From Asaia astilbis JCM 15831 (GTDB lineage Bacteria > Pseudomonadota > Alphaproteobacteria > Acetobacterales > Acetobacteraceae): a stretch of 64,000 bases of DNA. Each line of letters opens with the position of its first letter. The first letter of the stretch is position 1. Where the stretch lies: positions 1-64,000 of the forward strand of contig NZ_BAJT01000013.1 of the NCBI RefSeq assembly GCF_000613845.1. Direction: 5' to 3'. Positions 1 to 10,756 of this stretch are shown one piece after another. The position numbers and the translations under genes are program-made. The notes under the pieces are model-generated. The model ran no database searches. It worked only from the letters and a program-made list of their open reading frames with translations, and was not told the DNA's origin.

Positions 1-87
1 CCGCCTGCCTGACGCCCACCCCGCTGCGGCCAAGCGGACCCCGTTCGGCCCCATCCCGACAAACGCCCAGCAAGAGAGCGCATCGTC

Positions 88-1269
88 ATGACAACAGCCC
101 CCCTCCATACCACACCTGAAAAAATCAACGTTTTCTGGTTTCTGCCGACCCATGGCGACAGCCGCTACCTCGGCACGAGCGAAGGAGGGCGGGCGGTCAA
201 TCTCCCCTATCTGCAACAGATCGCCCATGCCGCAGATACGCTGGGTTATCATGGCGTGCTGCTGCCGACAGGACGAAGCTGCGAGGATTCATGGATTGTC
301 GCCTCCGCGCTAATCACCTCGACAGAGCGTCTGAAATTCCTTGTAGCTGTCCGCCCGGGTCTGCAATCCCCCACGCTGGCTGCCCGCATGACCGCAACGC
401 TCGATCGCCTTTCGGGCGGGCGCCTGCTCGTCAATGTCGTGACAGGAGGCGACCCGCGTGAAAATGGCGGTGACGGGCTCTTTCACGATCATGCAACGCG
501 CTATGCCATTACCGACGAATTCCTCGACATTTATTCCCGCCTGCTTCGCGGCGAGACTGTCGAGCACGAGGGACCGCATTTTCGCATCGAAGACGGTCGC
601 CTGCTCTTTCCGCCCCATCAGGAGAACGGCCCGCCGCTCTATTTCGGCGGCTCGTCAGATGCCGGGATCGATATCGCGGCACGCCGGGTACAGAAATATC
701 TGACCTGGGGCGAACCCCCTGCCCTTGTGCGCGAGAAAATCAGCCGCGTGCGGGAGGCCGCAGCCAAAGCGGGCCGCGAGGTCAGTTTCGGCATCCGTTT
801 TCATGTCATTGCCCGCGAAACAACGGCAGAGGCCTGGAAAGAGGCGGACCGCCTGATTTCCAAGCTGGACGATGCGACCATCGCCGAAGCCCAGAACGTC
901 TTCTCCCGCCTCGATTCCGTCGGGCAGGCACGCATGAGCGCGCTTCATGGCGGACGACGCGACAAACTCGAAATCAGCCCCAATCTCTGGGCCGGTGTCG
1001 GGCTTGTACGTGGCGGGGCCGGGACGGCTGTCGTGGGCGATCCGGCCACCATTGCCGAGCGCATCGACGAATATCGACGCGCCGGATGCGACAGTTTCAT
1101 CCTGTCGGGCTATCCGCATCTTGAGGAAGCCTATCGCTTCGGCGAGCTCGTGCTTCCGCTTCTGCCCACAGGCAACCCCGTGCGTGCAGCGCAAGCCACC
1201 AGCAATATGGGGCCCTTCGGCGAGAGCATTGCAGGCGACCGCCGACCCGGCCTGGTTTCGGCTTCCTGA
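88..1269 (+). CDS. ssuD: FMNH2-dependent alkanesulfonate monooxygenase
   Basis: A 393-residue bacterial-luciferase-fold flavin monooxygenase, close to the usual SsuD length of about 380. The early [14 protein letters not shown] segment, the VNVVTGGDP stretch near residue 120 and the YFGGSSDAG stretch near residue 190 are typical of SsuD. The family uses reduced FMN from a partner reductase and O2 to cleave the C-S bond of alkanesulfonates in the cytoplasm, giving sulfite and an aldehyde during sulfur limitation. The ATG has only a weak AAGAGAG ribosome site at 72-78. The stop overlaps the next start by one base, so the two genes are translationally coupled. No ssuE or ssuABC genes are in view. 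The substrate is not known. Confidence 0.88.
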   Translation: MTTAPLHTTPEKINVFWFLPTHGDSRYLGTSEGGRAVNLPYLQQIAHAADTLGYHGVLLPTGRSCEDSWIVASALITSTERLKFLVAVRPGLQSPTLAARMTATLDRLSGGRLLVNVVTGGDPRENGGDGLFHDHATRYAITDEFLDIYSRLLRGETVEHEGPHFRIEDGRLLFPPHQENGPPLYFGGSSDAGIDIAARRVQKYLTWGEPPALVREKISRVREAAAKAGREVSFGIRFHVIARETTAEAWKEADRLISKLDDATIAEAQNVFSRLDSVGQARMSALHGGRRDKLEISPNLWAGVGLVRGGAGTAVVGDPATIAERIDEYRRAGCDSFILSGYPHLEEAYRFGELVLPLLPTGNPVRAAQATSNMGPFGESIAGDRRPGLVSAS

Positions 1270-2690
1270 TGGACCATTCACACCCCCCTGTTCCGGTTGT
1301 GATCGTCGGCGGTGGAGCGACCGGCGCGATGGTGGCATGGCATCTGCTCCGCCAGCGTCCCGATCTGGGAAAGCACGGCGTCACGATCATCGAACCGCGC
1401 CATGAGCTTGGCGCGGGACAGGCCTATGGCACGCATGATCCACAGCATCGGATCAATGTTCCGGCTGCGCGCATGAGCCTTGATACGCAAAAACCGAGCG
1501 ATTTTCGCGACTGGCTCGACCTCGATGCGCTGGCCGCCATCGACCCGGACGCGTTTCTTCCCTCCGGCGATCTTTACCCTGCGCGCGCGCAGTTCGGCCG
1601 CTATCTCGCGGCCCGTCTTGCCCCCTATCTGGAGACGGGCAGGCTGAGACATGTGCGCGGCACACTCGATGACGTCACGCAGACCGGGACGACGTGGCAC
1701 CTGTCGGTCAGTGACGGTCCCACGCTCGACGCGACGCTGCTCGTCATTGCGACCACCCATCCTGCGCCCTCGCTGCCCGCTCCTCTTACGACGCTCGAGC
1801 ATGACAAGCGTGTCGTGAGCAATCCCTGGCGGGATGACGCCCTCGCCCGTATTGCTCCTCAGGAGAGCGTAGCCATTATCGGCACAGGCCTGACAATGGC
1901 CGATATCGTCGCGAGCCTGTCGGCGCGCGGCCACAAGGGCAGGATACTGGCCTTTTCCCGCCGGGGATTGCGGCCACGCGCCCATGCGCCTCAGGCTTCG
2001 GCGCTTTCGGACGTGCTCCTCATCTCCCCAGCTCCGACAGCATTGGCACTGCTGCGGAACATACGCGCCAGCCTGAGCGATCATGCCGATCTTTCCTGGC
2101 ATGAAATCATCGACGCGGTCCGCAAGCAGGGACGCCAGCTCTGGGGCTCGCTGCATACTGTCGAACGCCGTCGGCTCATCCGGCATCTGCGTCCCTTCTG
2201 GGACGTGCATCGATTTCGGATCGCGCCTCAGGTCGATCGCGTTCTGGAGACACGTCTGGCAGAAGAGAGCCTCGCCCTGAAGGCCGCGCGTCTCATCAAT
2301 GCCGAAGCGACGGACGAGGGAGTCACGCTGACCTTGCGTCCTCGCGGCGGGACCGAAGAAACGCACTTAGTCGATCATGTCATAAACACGACCGGCCCCG
2401 ATCACGCGGGCATCGTGCATCGGACACCCTATCTGCGCGCACTGGCTGCACTACGTGTCGTCGAGCCCGACCCGACCGGGCTCGGCATTCATACATGCGC
2501 CGATCATCATGCCCGTGTCGGGATGCAACGCATCGCCAATCTGCTGATCGCCGGGCCTCTGTCACGCGGTCAGTTCGGCGAATTGATGGGCCTGCCGGAA
2601 GTCACGGAAAGCGCCCAATCCGTGGCCCGGCATCTCGCAGCCCTGCTGCCCTTAACTCCGGTCCTTATTCCAGACGAGGTTGAACCATGA
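1269..2690 (+). CDS. FAD/NAD(P)-binding protein (FAD_NAD_binding_9-like)
   Basis: A 473-residue soluble flavoprotein. It opens with a dinucleotide-binding loop VIVGGGATGAM at about residues 10-20 and has a second one, AIIGTGLTMAD, near residue 200, as in two-domain FAD plus NAD(P) oxidoreductases. The N-terminal INVPAARMSLD region resembles the FAD_NAD_binding_9 family, whose members often sit beside transport or siderophore-like genes and are rarely characterised. It overlaps ssuD by one base and the following transporter by four bases, so it is the middle gene of an operon. A role in modifying or reducing an imported sulfur compound is inference from context only. Confidence 0.75.
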   Translation: MDHSHPPVPVVIVGGGATGAMVAWHLLRQRPDLGKHGVTIIEPRHELGAGQAYGTHDPQHRINVPAARMSLDTQKPSDFRDWLDLDALAAIDPDAFLPSGDLYPARAQFGRYLAARLAPYLETGRLRHVRGTLDDVTQTGTTWHLSVSDGPTLDATLLVIATTHPAPSLPAPLTTLEHDKRVVSNPWRDDALARIAPQESVAIIGTGLTMADIVASLSARGHKGRILAFSRRGLRPRAHAPQASALSDVLLISPAPTALALLRNIRASLSDHADLSWHEIIDAVRKQGRQLWGSLHTVERRRLIRHLRPFWDVHRFRIAPQVDRVLETRLAEESLALKAARLINAEATDEGVTLTLRPRGGTEETHLVDHVINTTGPDHAGIVHRTPYLRALAALRVVEPDPTGLGIHTCADHHARVGMQRIANLLIAGPLSRGQFGELMGLPEVTESAQSVARHLAALLPLTPVLIPDEVEP

Positions 2691-4170
2691 GTGCCCAGCC
2701 GCCTCAAGACGCCTTGCGTCCCATCATCCGCTCCGCCGATGATATTGCTGCCCTCGTCAATCGGGGGCCAACGGGCAAGGGACACGCCAATATCATTGTG
2801 CTGCTTGCACTCGGTGGTGTGTTTCTCGACGCCTATGATCTCACGACGCTGTCCTACGGCATTGGCGACGTGCAGAAATATTTCAATCTCTCGGGCTCCG
2901 AGACGGGCATGGTGCTGCCGCCATGAGCGCCGGGACGATCATCGGCAGTCTGAGCGGGGGCTGGCTGACCGATCGCATTGGTCGCTACGCGGTTTTCATG
3001 GCCGACATGGCCTGCTTCGTGATTGCGGCTCTGGTTGCCGCAGCTGCCCCCACCGCCAGCATTCTCATTCTCGCCCGTTTTGCCATGGGCTTTGGCGTCG
3101 GGATGGATCTGCCGGTTGCCATGGCTTTTCTTTCCGAGTTTTCCAAGCTCTCGGGCAAAGGCAGTAAGGCTGGTCGGGCCGCCGCCTGGTGCCCGACCTG
3201 GTATGCCGCGTCTTCGGTCTGCTTTTTGCTCGTCTTTGCGCTCAATGCCGTTGTCCCTGCCAGCCATCCTGACTGGCTGTGGCGTGCGTCTTTGGGCTTT
3301 GGCGCCGTGCCAGCCTTATCATCATCCTTGTGCGTAGCCGCTTCATGAGTGAGTCCCCCCTCTGGGCCGCGCGCCACGGGGATCTGGAAAAAGCCGCGAC
3401 GATCCTGCGCGCCACCCACGGAATCGATCCGGTTCTGCAGATTACCGTGCCGCCGCAAAGCGCACCGTCCCCCAGCATGATGGCCCTGCTGCGTGCGCCG
3501 CTTTTGCGCCGCACAATCCTTGTCATCGGCATGAAAATTGTCAGCGCGACCTCTTACGCGGCGATTGCGTTCGGGGCGCCCAGCCTGCTGATGACAATGC
3601 TTCATCTGGATCGCACGCAGGTCCTGATTGTCTCGATCCTGCTCAATCTCTCTTCGCCCTGACTGGCGGCCTGCTGGGTGTGCGTCTGACGCGCTCTTTC
3701 GGCTCGCGGCCGATCACCCTTGCGGGATATGCGCTTCAGGTCGTCGGCATTCTTCTGCTTGCGCTGAACGGGACGCCGCATTCCACACTCGGCATTGTTC
3801 TGGTCATGACAGGATTTGCCTCGTTTTTGTTTGCTCAGGGCTTTGGCCCCGGATGCCAGCAAATGGTTTATCCGACGCTCAGCTATCCGACCGAGCTGCG
3901 CGGCTCAGGCATCGGCTTCACCAATTTCGTCGCCGGTTTTGCAGGAACGCTGAGCATGTGGCACTGCCCTCAGCCTTCACCACGATGGGCACGACGATCT
4001 TCTGGGTCATCCTGATTGCACCTCTCGTCGGTATCGCGCTGCACCTCGCCATTCGCTGGGAAGTGTTCGGCTATGACGCCGATAGCGATCGGGAGCTCGA
4101 CCTCGCTCTGGATGCCTCGCGCGCATCCTTGCCAAACGAGGCGTTGTGCCCGTCAGAGCGAAGCGCCTGA
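2687..4170 (+). CDS. MFS transporter, metabolite:H+ symporter type, with four frameshifts as read
   Basis: Twelve-helix major facilitator protein spread over five consecutive reading frames. Continuity breaks near 2920, 3310, 3650 and 3960, and each break is repaired by adding one base. The repaired product would be 495 residues, a normal MFS length. Visible landmarks are FLDAYDLTTLSYG in helix 1, the helix 2-3 loop motif GGWLTDRIGR, and a late YPTELRGSGIGFTNF motif, all typical of the aromatic acid/metabolite:H+ symporter group. Four single deletions in one gene could mean decay, but the same error type occurs across the window, so sequencing error is likelier. It overlaps the FAD protein by four bases and probably carries the substrate of the ssuD operon across the inner membrane. 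Confidence 0.75.
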
Positions 4171-4331
4171 AAAGCGCGATCACAAGCTCACCACGAAACG
4201 CCCCCGAAACAGATCGGAAAGGTCTGACACCATGCTGAACTCTGCTCTCTCCTTCACCGCCATCCAGTCGCGATGTCCGTCCGCGATGCGCCTCTCTCTG
4301 ACCTCTCTTCTGACTCACGGACACCGACCTG

Positions 4332-6569
4332 ATGAAACACCGCCACCGACCTGACTTTCTCGCTTCACGACGCGCTCTTCTAGGCGCCAATTCGCTCGTG
4401 CTCCTGACTGGCATGAGCCTCCTCCCTCATAAGAGTGCCTTCGCAGCCGAGCTGACCGCCAAAGATGGCTCCAAAGCACGACACGCCGCGACAGATCGCT
4501 CCACAGCCTCACAGAAAAAATCCGGTGCTGCTCCACACCGTGCAGCTGGCGCTGAGTCAATCACCGTCTCTGAACGCCGCCTCTCTCCCGTCGCAGCCGC
4601 GACGCGCCAGCTGGACACGGTTCCGGGTGGAGTTTCGGTCATCAGTTCCAAAGACGTGCTGCGCAGCCGCAACCTGACCAACGCCGATATTCTGGCGTTT
4701 CAGCCGGGCGTTTTTGCCCAGAGCTCGGGCGGTGGCGACGGATTGCGTCTTTCCATACGCGGCTCCGGTATCCAGACCGGCACGAATTATTTCCGCTCCG
4801 GCATTCTGATGATGTTCGACGGGCTGCCGGTCACCACGCCTGCCGGAACACCCTACGAGCTTTTCGAGACGCTGGGCATTCAGTACACCGAGGTACTCCG
4901 CGGCGCCAACGCGTTCGATTATGGCGGATTGCAGCTCGGCGGCGCGATCAATTACGTCACGCCAACCGGCTATACTGCCGATCATTTTCAGGCGCGTGCG
5001 GAAGCAGGAAGCTTCAATTACAACAAGCAGCAGATCAGCTCGGGCGCAGTCATCGGCAAATCCGACTATTATATCAGCCTGACCAAGTCCTATCGCGGCG
5101 GGTATCAGGCACAGACGGCCGCGAGCAGCTTTGGCGTGAATGCCAATTATGGCTATCGCTTCAATGACAAGGTCTCAACGCGGCTGTTTTTCCGCTATCG
5201 CCAGACGCAAAATGGATATCCGGGGTATCTGACGCGCTCCCAGATCGAGAGCAATCCAAAACAGGCTCAGGCGCTTTACGTCACGCTGCATGGTCACCGC
5301 ATCCAGCCCGGCAGCAAGTTCTATGGCGACATGACCACGATCCGCATCGACGATAAATCGAAGCTCGAACTCGGCTTCGATTATCAGGATGCCCCGATCG
5401 ATATCCAGAATACCGCGACAGCGCAGCGATGGGGGTACAAGACCGTTGCAGGCGTCGTGCGTTACAGCCGCGATGACAGGCTTTGGGGCCGTAAGAGCGA
5501 GACGCTTTTCGGCATCGACACCTACACCGATCTCGAAGCCTGGCAGACCAACCGCACCCGAACGACAACCGGACTTTACGCCAAAATTCCGCTCGGCACC
5601 GTGCTGCGTCATTCGAATTATGGCGGCACGGATAATTATTTCCACATCCGCAATAATTATGAGCTGTTTCATAATTTCTGGCTGACCGCTGCGGGAGCGC
5701 TCGATTTCGTCCAGCGTTCGACCGAAGTCACCTACCCGACACAAAGCGCCGTTGGCACGTCAGGCCTCGGCTTTACGCCACGCGGCGGGTTCCGTTACGT
5801 GATCTCACCCCATGCCTCTCTCTACGGCAATGTCAGCCGCAGTTTCCAGCCGCCCAATGACTGGCAGATTCTCTCAGGCGCCCTCTATACTTCTGGCGCG
5901 GCGCAGGGGCTCAATGCGTCAGGGGTAAAGCTCGATAATCAGACCGCCACGACCTATGAAGTTGGCACGCGAGGAGACTGGAAGAATAATCGCTGGAGTG
6001 TCTCCTACTACTACTCTGACGTGCGCAATGAATTGCTGTCCGTCATGACGCCGCTCTCTCAGCTCTATGGTGCCGCCACCTATTCCAATGCGAGCCCGAC
6101 GACCCATCAGGGCGTCGAGGCATCGCTCGAGACCGATCTCATCAAATGGTCCGGGGGCAAACTCGGCCTGCGACAGTCTTACACCTGGCAGGATTTCCAT
6201 TTCAAACATGACGCCGTTTTCGGTCGTAATGCCCTGCCCGGCATCCCGGCCCATTTCTATCAGGGCGAAATCCGTCTCGACCTGAAAAACGGTCTCTATG
6301 CCAATTTCAACACACAGGTCTCGTCAAAAGTCTCCGGGTCGTATGACGACACGTATTTCGCGCCCTCATATCATATCTTCAACACGACGATCGGCTATGA
6401 GTGGCCGCACAAACACCGCCAGGTGTTCCTGTCCTTCAACAACCTCGCCAACACGCATTACGCGTCGATCGTGGTCCCGGGTTATATCGCCGCTGGCAAG
6501 CAGCTCTCTGTCTTCCAGCCGGGCGATGGCTTCGGTGTCTTTGCAGGCATCTCGGCAGGCTTCAACTGA
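4332..6569 (+). CDS. TonB-dependent outer-membrane receptor
   Basis: 745 residues with a long positively charged signal sequence ending near AFAAE (about residue 39), a linker, a plug domain (ILAFQPGVFAQSSGG, then LSIRGSGIQTG near residues 135-155) and a 22-strand type barrel with many alternating aromatic strands up to the C-terminal FAGISAGFN. It takes substrates across the outer membrane using TonB energy. It follows the ssuD/FAD/MFS genes in the same direction after a 161-base gap (4171-4331) in which I see no operator. Context suggests an organosulfur ligand, but a siderophore cannot be excluded. The gene is intact. Confidence 0.88.
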   Translation: MKHRHRPDFLASRRALLGANSLVLLTGMSLLPHKSAFAAELTAKDGSKARHAATDRSTASQKKSGAAPHRAAGAESITVSERRLSPVAAATRQLDTVPGGVSVISSKDVLRSRNLTNADILAFQPGVFAQSSGGGDGLRLSIRGSGIQTGTNYFRSGILMMFDGLPVTTPAGTPYELFETLGIQYTEVLRGANAFDYGGLQLGGAINYVTPTGYTADHFQARAEAGSFNYNKQQISSGAVIGKSDYYISLTKSYRGGYQAQTAASSFGVNANYGYRFNDKVSTRLFFRYRQTQNGYPGYLTRSQIESNPKQAQALYVTLHGHRIQPGSKFYGDMTTIRIDDKSKLELGFDYQDAPIDIQNTATAQRWGYKTVAGVVRYSRDDRLWGRKSETLFGIDTYTDLEAWQTNRTRTTTGLYAKIPLGTVLRHSNYGGTDNYFHIRNNYELFHNFWLTAAGALDFVQRSTEVTYPTQSAVGTSGLGFTPRGGFRYVISPHASLYGNVSRSFQPPNDWQILSGALYTSGAAQGLNASGVKLDNQTATTYEVGTRGDWKNNRWSVSYYYSDVRNELLSVMTPLSQLYGAATYSNASPTTHQGVEASLETDLIKWSGGKLGLRQSYTWQDFHFKHDAVFGRNALPGIPAHFYQGEIRLDLKNGLYANFNTQVSSKVSGSYDDTYFAPSYHIFNTTIGYEWPHKHRQVFLSFNNLANTHYASIVVPGYIAAGKQLSVFQPGDGFGVFAGISAGFN

Positions 6570-6921
6570 AGCCCTTTCCATCTGAAACGAAGATCGTCAA
6601 GCCTGAGGAGCGTTCGCGCCAGGACGGCGTCACACTCTCCTCACGCTGATACGCCGCCGACTTCATGGGAGATCATGATCGGCGGCCATGAGGACGCTTT
6701 GCGAGATACGATGGAGTCCCTTCTTTGTCCGAACCGGAGTCCAGGAATCTCGTTCAGAATCTCTACTTCCCGAGAACAGAAATTCGGACTGGCTTTCAAA
6801 GACTTGTTCTCAGAAAGCCGTCTCACATCGGGTTTATTCACGGAAGAGTCACACGCAACTTCCCCTTAATCCTTTAACCAAGCGCCGTAACCCCGCACCC
6901 TTATGGACAAGGCGCCGGTCA
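6570..6921. other. Non-coding stretch with nothing recognised
   Basis: About 350 bases between the TonB receptor and a small ORF. Reading frames here look like chance frames. I see no tRNA, no clear operator and no strong hairpin. It presumably holds the receptor's terminator and a promoter for the downstream genes. Confidence 0.4.
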
Positions 6922-7092
6922 ATGGAATTTCAGCTTCAGCCCGAGATCACCAATGCTCCTTCGGATCGTTGGCGTCAGACCCTCGTCGCCGCCTGGCGCG
7001 AGCATCGTCTTGAGACGATTTCCCTTCAGTCGCGTCGCAGTGGACTGAAGCCGATGCAGGACGCGCCCTTGCGCGACGACGATCGGGCCTGA
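6922..7092 (+). CDS. Small hypothetical protein, 56 aa
   Basis: A short ATG-to-TGA frame encoding a charged, soluble-looking peptide that begins MEFQLQPEI and contains the WREHRLETISLQSRRSG segment. Its codon use resembles the neighbouring GC-rich genes, and it sits alone 98 bases before the phosphoesterase gene. There is no signal peptide or membrane helix. I do not recognise the family and it may not be a gene. Confidence 0.35.
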   Translation: MEFQLQPEITNAPSDRWRQTLVAAWREHRLETISLQSRRSGLKPMQDAPLRDDDRA

Positions 7093-7190
7093 GCCACGAA
7101 CGACCTTTCCCTGACGTTTCAGGCCTTGCCATCCGGGCGTGACGGGATAGACGTTTCTTTTTTACCGAACAGGTGTTTTCGTTCCCCATC

Positions 7191-8854
7191 ATGACACGCT
7201 CGATCCGTTCTCTCGCCTCCGCCCTTCTCGCGCTCACCTCCCTGAGCGCGCCCCTCACAGCCCGGGCTGAGACCCAGACGAAGACGCCGATCAAGCATGT
7301 CGTCGTGATTTTCGACGAGAACGTGTCGTTCGACCACTACTTTGCGACCTATCCTCAGGCGGCCAATCCCGAGGGCGAGCCGGTCTTTCTGCCCCGCCTT
7401 GGAACGCCCGCAGCGAACACGCTGCTCCGCGCCAATCTGCTTGTGACGAACCCGAACACCAATCCGGCAAATGGTCCGAATGCCGCCCTGCCATTCCGGC
7501 TCGATCGAAGCCAGGCCAGCACGGCAGACCAGAACCACGGCTACACGGCCGAGCAGATGGCTTATAACGGCGGCAAGGCCGATCTCTTCCCCCTCTATAC
7601 CGGTAACGGTTCACCTGGCGGTGTCGGAGCCTTTGCCACGCATGGCCAGGTTATGGGCTATTTCGACGGCAATACCGTCACGGCGCTCTGGCGCTACGCG
7701 CAACGCTTTGCCATGAGCGATAACGCCTATACCGACACCTATGGCCCCTCGACCCGGGTGCGCTCGAGATTGTCTCAGGCCAGACAAACGGCCTCCACAT
7801 CGTCGCGTCGGCGGAAAAACGCAGCACGGTGGCCCACCCTTCTCCTTTCATCCCCGACGGTCAAGGTCATGACGATCAGGGTGGGCTGACCATGGTCAAT
7901 GACATCGACCCGAATGGCGATGTCTGCTCTGTGCCCGGTGAGCAGGTCTGGCTGGAAGGCCGCAATGTCGGGGATCTGCTGACCGTCAAGGGCGTGAGCT
8001 GGGGCGGATTCATGGCGGGGTTCGACCTCTCGCACCGCAACCATAACGGCACCAGCGGCTGCCAGCGCACGACCTATTCAAGCATCGTGGCACAGACAGT
8101 TGTGGATTATATTCCGCACCATAACTGGTTTCAGTACTACCCGAGCACGTCGAACCCCAAGCATCTGCGCCCCTCGGGTGTCGAAGCCATCGGTCAGACA
8201 ATGGGTGTGGATGGCAAGACGAAAGACCCGGCCAACCATCAATATGATCTGGAAGACTTCATTGCTGCTTCCAAAAGCGGTCATATGCCCGCCGTATCTT
8301 TCCTGAAGCTGCCCGCCTATCAGGACGCCCATGCGGGGTATTCCGATCCGCTGGATGAGCAGGAAGGCGTCGTCCGCATCGTCAATTTCGTTCAGTCCCG
8401 ACCGGAATGGAAAGACACCGCCATCATCATCGCCTATGACGATTCCGATGGCTGGTACGACCATGCCTTCGTGTCGCCCCAACATAGCTCTCATGATGCC
8501 GAGGCAGATCAGCTGGATGGACCCGGCCAATGCGGCAAGGCTCCGGCTCCGCTCGGCGTCAAAGGCAAGCCTGTGAACGGGCGTTGCGGCCCCGGCACGC
8601 GCACGCCGCTTCTGGTTCTGTCACCTTGGGCCCGCAAGAACGCCATCGACCACACTCTGCTGACACAAAGCTCGGTTCTGCGCTTTATCGAGAATAACTG
8701 GCTTGAGGGAACGCGTCTGGGTGGCGGATCGTTCGACGCAGACGCGAACGATCTCGATGGTCTCTTCGATTTCAAGAGCACGCCGGATGTCACGCCGCTT
8801 TATCTCGCACCCAAAGACGGCTCGGTGCTGCGGGATGCTCCCAAGACCCTCTGA
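7191..8854 (+). CDS. Exported phosphoesterase (phospholipase C / AcpA acid phosphatase family), one frameshift as read
   Basis: Phosphoesterase-family enzyme with a Sec signal peptide (cleavage near TARAET, about residue 26). The core begins IKHVVVIFDENVSFDHYFATYP, the usual metal-binding N-terminus of phospholipase C and AcpA-type acid phosphatases. Later landmarks are SDNAYTDTYGPS, PAVSFLKLP and IIIAYDDSDGWYDH. The frame changes near 7753, in the ACCC run of the GPSTPGALEIVSG segment. Adding one C restores a 554-residue protein. It would hydrolyse phosphate esters in the periplasm; the exact substrate cannot be told. The ATG at 7191 gives the best signal peptide. The peroxidase gene starts inside its last codons. 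Confidence 0.8.
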
Positions 8855-10190
8855 GGTTTTCAGCGCGCAGCGATCGGTTTTCGGAAATCGCTGCGACACT
8901 CGGAGACCTCTTCCCCGGTTCCTGACACGGTCATTGTTGCTGTTGGCGGTCGCCCTGACACCGTCCGCAGCCTTTGCGGCTGACTGCGCGCCTACCGGCA
9001 ATGGAAGCAATCCTTGCCCGGTGACGCTTGTGCGGCCGCCTGTGCTTCCGCTTTCTGCAATGGCGAAACTCGGCAAGGCGCTTTTCTTCGACGCTACGCT
9101 TTCGGGGTCAGGCACGCTGTCCTGTGCCTCCTGCCACGTGCCAGGCGCGCATTATGCCCCCGACAATACGCTTGCCTTCGAAAAAGGGGGCGTCGCCATG
9201 GACCGGTTCGGGGTTCGGGCTGTGCCTTCGCTGACCTATCGCGAGAGGCAACCGCCTTTCAGTGTGGGGCCTGACAACGCGACAAGCGAGGTCGCGCCGC
9301 CGGCGCCTCCACCGCCTGCAACCAAAGGCCTGAAATCGGCCAGTAATACAGGCGCATCGGCTCAGGCCATGGTGCCGCAGGGCGGACTTTTCTGGGATGG
9401 CCGTGCGGACACCTTGCAAAGCCAGGCCGCCGGGCCTCTCTTCGACTCCCGCGAGATGGCGGCCACGCATGCTGGGGTTGTCTCCCGCCTGCGCCACGCC
9501 CCCTATAGTGCCGACCTGTTGCGCCTGGTTGGACCCGGCGCATCCGACGACATGCTGATTGCGGACGCACTTTTTGCGCTGGCCCGATACCAGATCGAAG
9601 CGCCGGGCTTTCATCCTTATTCAAGCCGTTATGACGCCTGGCTTGAAGGCAAGACACGCCTCACCCGGGATGAGGCGGAGGGTCTGGCGCTCTTTAACGA
9701 TCCGAACAAGGGCAATTGCGCGGCATGCCATCTAAGCAGCGTCGATGAGGAGGCGCGGCCGCCCCTTTTCACGGACCATCAATATGAAGCGCTGGCAGCC
9801 CCTCGAAATCCGCTTGCTCCCACGGGCACGACCGATCTCGGTCTCTGCGCAGCGGGTCGCGCCGATATTGGACATACAGAAGCCTATTGCGGATTTTTCC
9901 GTACCCCGTCGCTCCGCAACAGCGCGACGCGCAAAGTCTTCTTTCATAACGGGGCCTTCACATCGCTCCGTCAGGTCATGGATTTCTACGTTTGGCGCGA
10001 TGTGGATCCCGGACGCTTCTATCCACGACGTCCAGATGGTTCAGTGGCCCTTTATGACGATCTTCCCAAACGATACTGGGCAAACATCGACAAGACGGAT
10101 GCCCCCTTTGGCGACCGGAAAACGCCAGCGCTTACATCACAGGAGAACGATAAGATCATCGCTTTTCTGAAGACTTTGACGGACCGCTGA
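8835..10190 (+). CDS. Di-heme cytochrome c peroxidase (MauG/CcpA superfamily)
   Basis: Two c-type heme sites are visible, CASCH near residue 97 and CAACH near residue 295, as in bacterial di-heme peroxidases. Between and after them lie GGLFWDGRADTLQSQA and FRTPSLRNSATRKVFFHNGAF, both hallmarks of this family. The ATG at 8835 overlaps the end of the phosphoesterase gene by 20 bases and gives an arginine-rich n-region followed by the SLLLLAVALTPSAAFAADC signal peptide, so the protein acts in the periplasm. Members reduce H2O2 or make protein-derived cofactors. Coupling to the phosphoesterase suggests co-expression, with no known joint function. Confidence 0.82.
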   Translation: MLPRPSEVFSAQRSVFGNRCDTRRPLPRFLTRSLLLLAVALTPSAAFAADCAPTGNGSNPCPVTLVRPPVLPLSAMAKLGKALFFDATLSGSGTLSCASCHVPGAHYAPDNTLAFEKGGVAMDRFGVRAVPSLTYRERQPPFSVGPDNATSEVAPPAPPPPATKGLKSASNTGASAQAMVPQGGLFWDGRADTLQSQAAGPLFDSREMAATHAGVVSRLRHAPYSADLLRLVGPGASDDMLIADALFALARYQIEAPGFHPYSSRYDAWLEGKTRLTRDEAEGLALFNDPNKGNCAACHLSSVDEEARPPLFTDHQYEALAAPRNPLAPTGTTDLGLCAAGRADIGHTEAYCGFFRTPSLRNSATRKVFFHNGAFTSLRQVMDFYVWRDVDPGRFYPRRPDGSVALYDDLPKRYWANIDKTDAPFGDRKTPALTSQENDKIIAFLKTLTDR

Positions 10191-10315
10191 AGTCATCGAG
10201 CATCGTACCGCGCGATCTCCGAAGAACGTATGGGTACGAGAAAAGTCTCTCCCCGACATCTCGCTAGGTTCCTGTTGCGGCGTAGGTCGTGTCGAACATT
10301 GGATTAGATTCAAGA

Positions 10316-10590
10316 TTATACGATAGGCGCACTGAGGAACCTTTTGCAGGACCAGGCGATCTTGTCGGAGTCGACAATAGCACTCCTAATCGAACCTTCG
10401 TTTCGCGCGCTCGATGCGATTGCAGTCCTTGTAACGCCCCCAGTCTGTTTCACAGGGCACCATGATTTCTCGACGCAAGGCAGGCACCGATAGTCTCATC
10501 AAAGTGTCCGTAGACTTTAACCCGCATTGGATCGCCCGAGACAGCAGAACCAAGAGGGCACTCCAAGAAATGGTATTGATCGTCAGCTTC
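10316..10590 (-). mobile_element. IS5-family transposase remnant (C-terminal part)
   Basis: On the minus strand the translation contains PALRREIMVPCETDWGRYKDCNRIERAKRRF, written here as PALRREIM followed downstream by RYKDCNRIERAKRRF. This matches the conserved C-terminal RRYKxRNRIERxFGRLKD region of IS5-group transposases. After a frame change, KRFLSAPIV and a stop at 10316 match the family's FLSAIxxA ending. No N-terminal half or terminal inverted repeats were recognised, so this is a decayed fragment. It borders the AT-rich CPBP-like gene. Confidence 0.55.
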
Positions 10591-10756
10591 ACTCATAAAG
10601 CCGCCAGATTATCGACTAAAAAGCCAGGCCAAGCAATATTGATTAAAATAGAAATAATAAATCACCGATAACGGATCCTACGACTCAACAATTTGGATGA
10701 TTGAAAATAAAATAACCTCCGATCTAGCGTAGATAAAATATAACAGCCATAGTTTT

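Noticed and set aside
1-87. End of an upstream gene before ssuD
   Set aside because: A TGA at 10-12 could close a frame, but too little sequence is present to support any gene.
1278-2366. Long minus-strand frame opposite the FAD protein gene
   Set aside because: It mirrors the codon pattern of the real gene on the plus strand, is arginine-rich and matches no family.
2687-4170. Programmed ribosomal frameshifting in the MFS gene
   Set aside because: Four changes in one gene and the same type in many unrelated genes, without slippery heptamers or pseudoknots, fit base-calling deletions better.
7753-7889. Phosphoesterase as a true pseudogene
   Set aside because: One added C in a CCC run restores all conserved blocks to a full-length enzyme.
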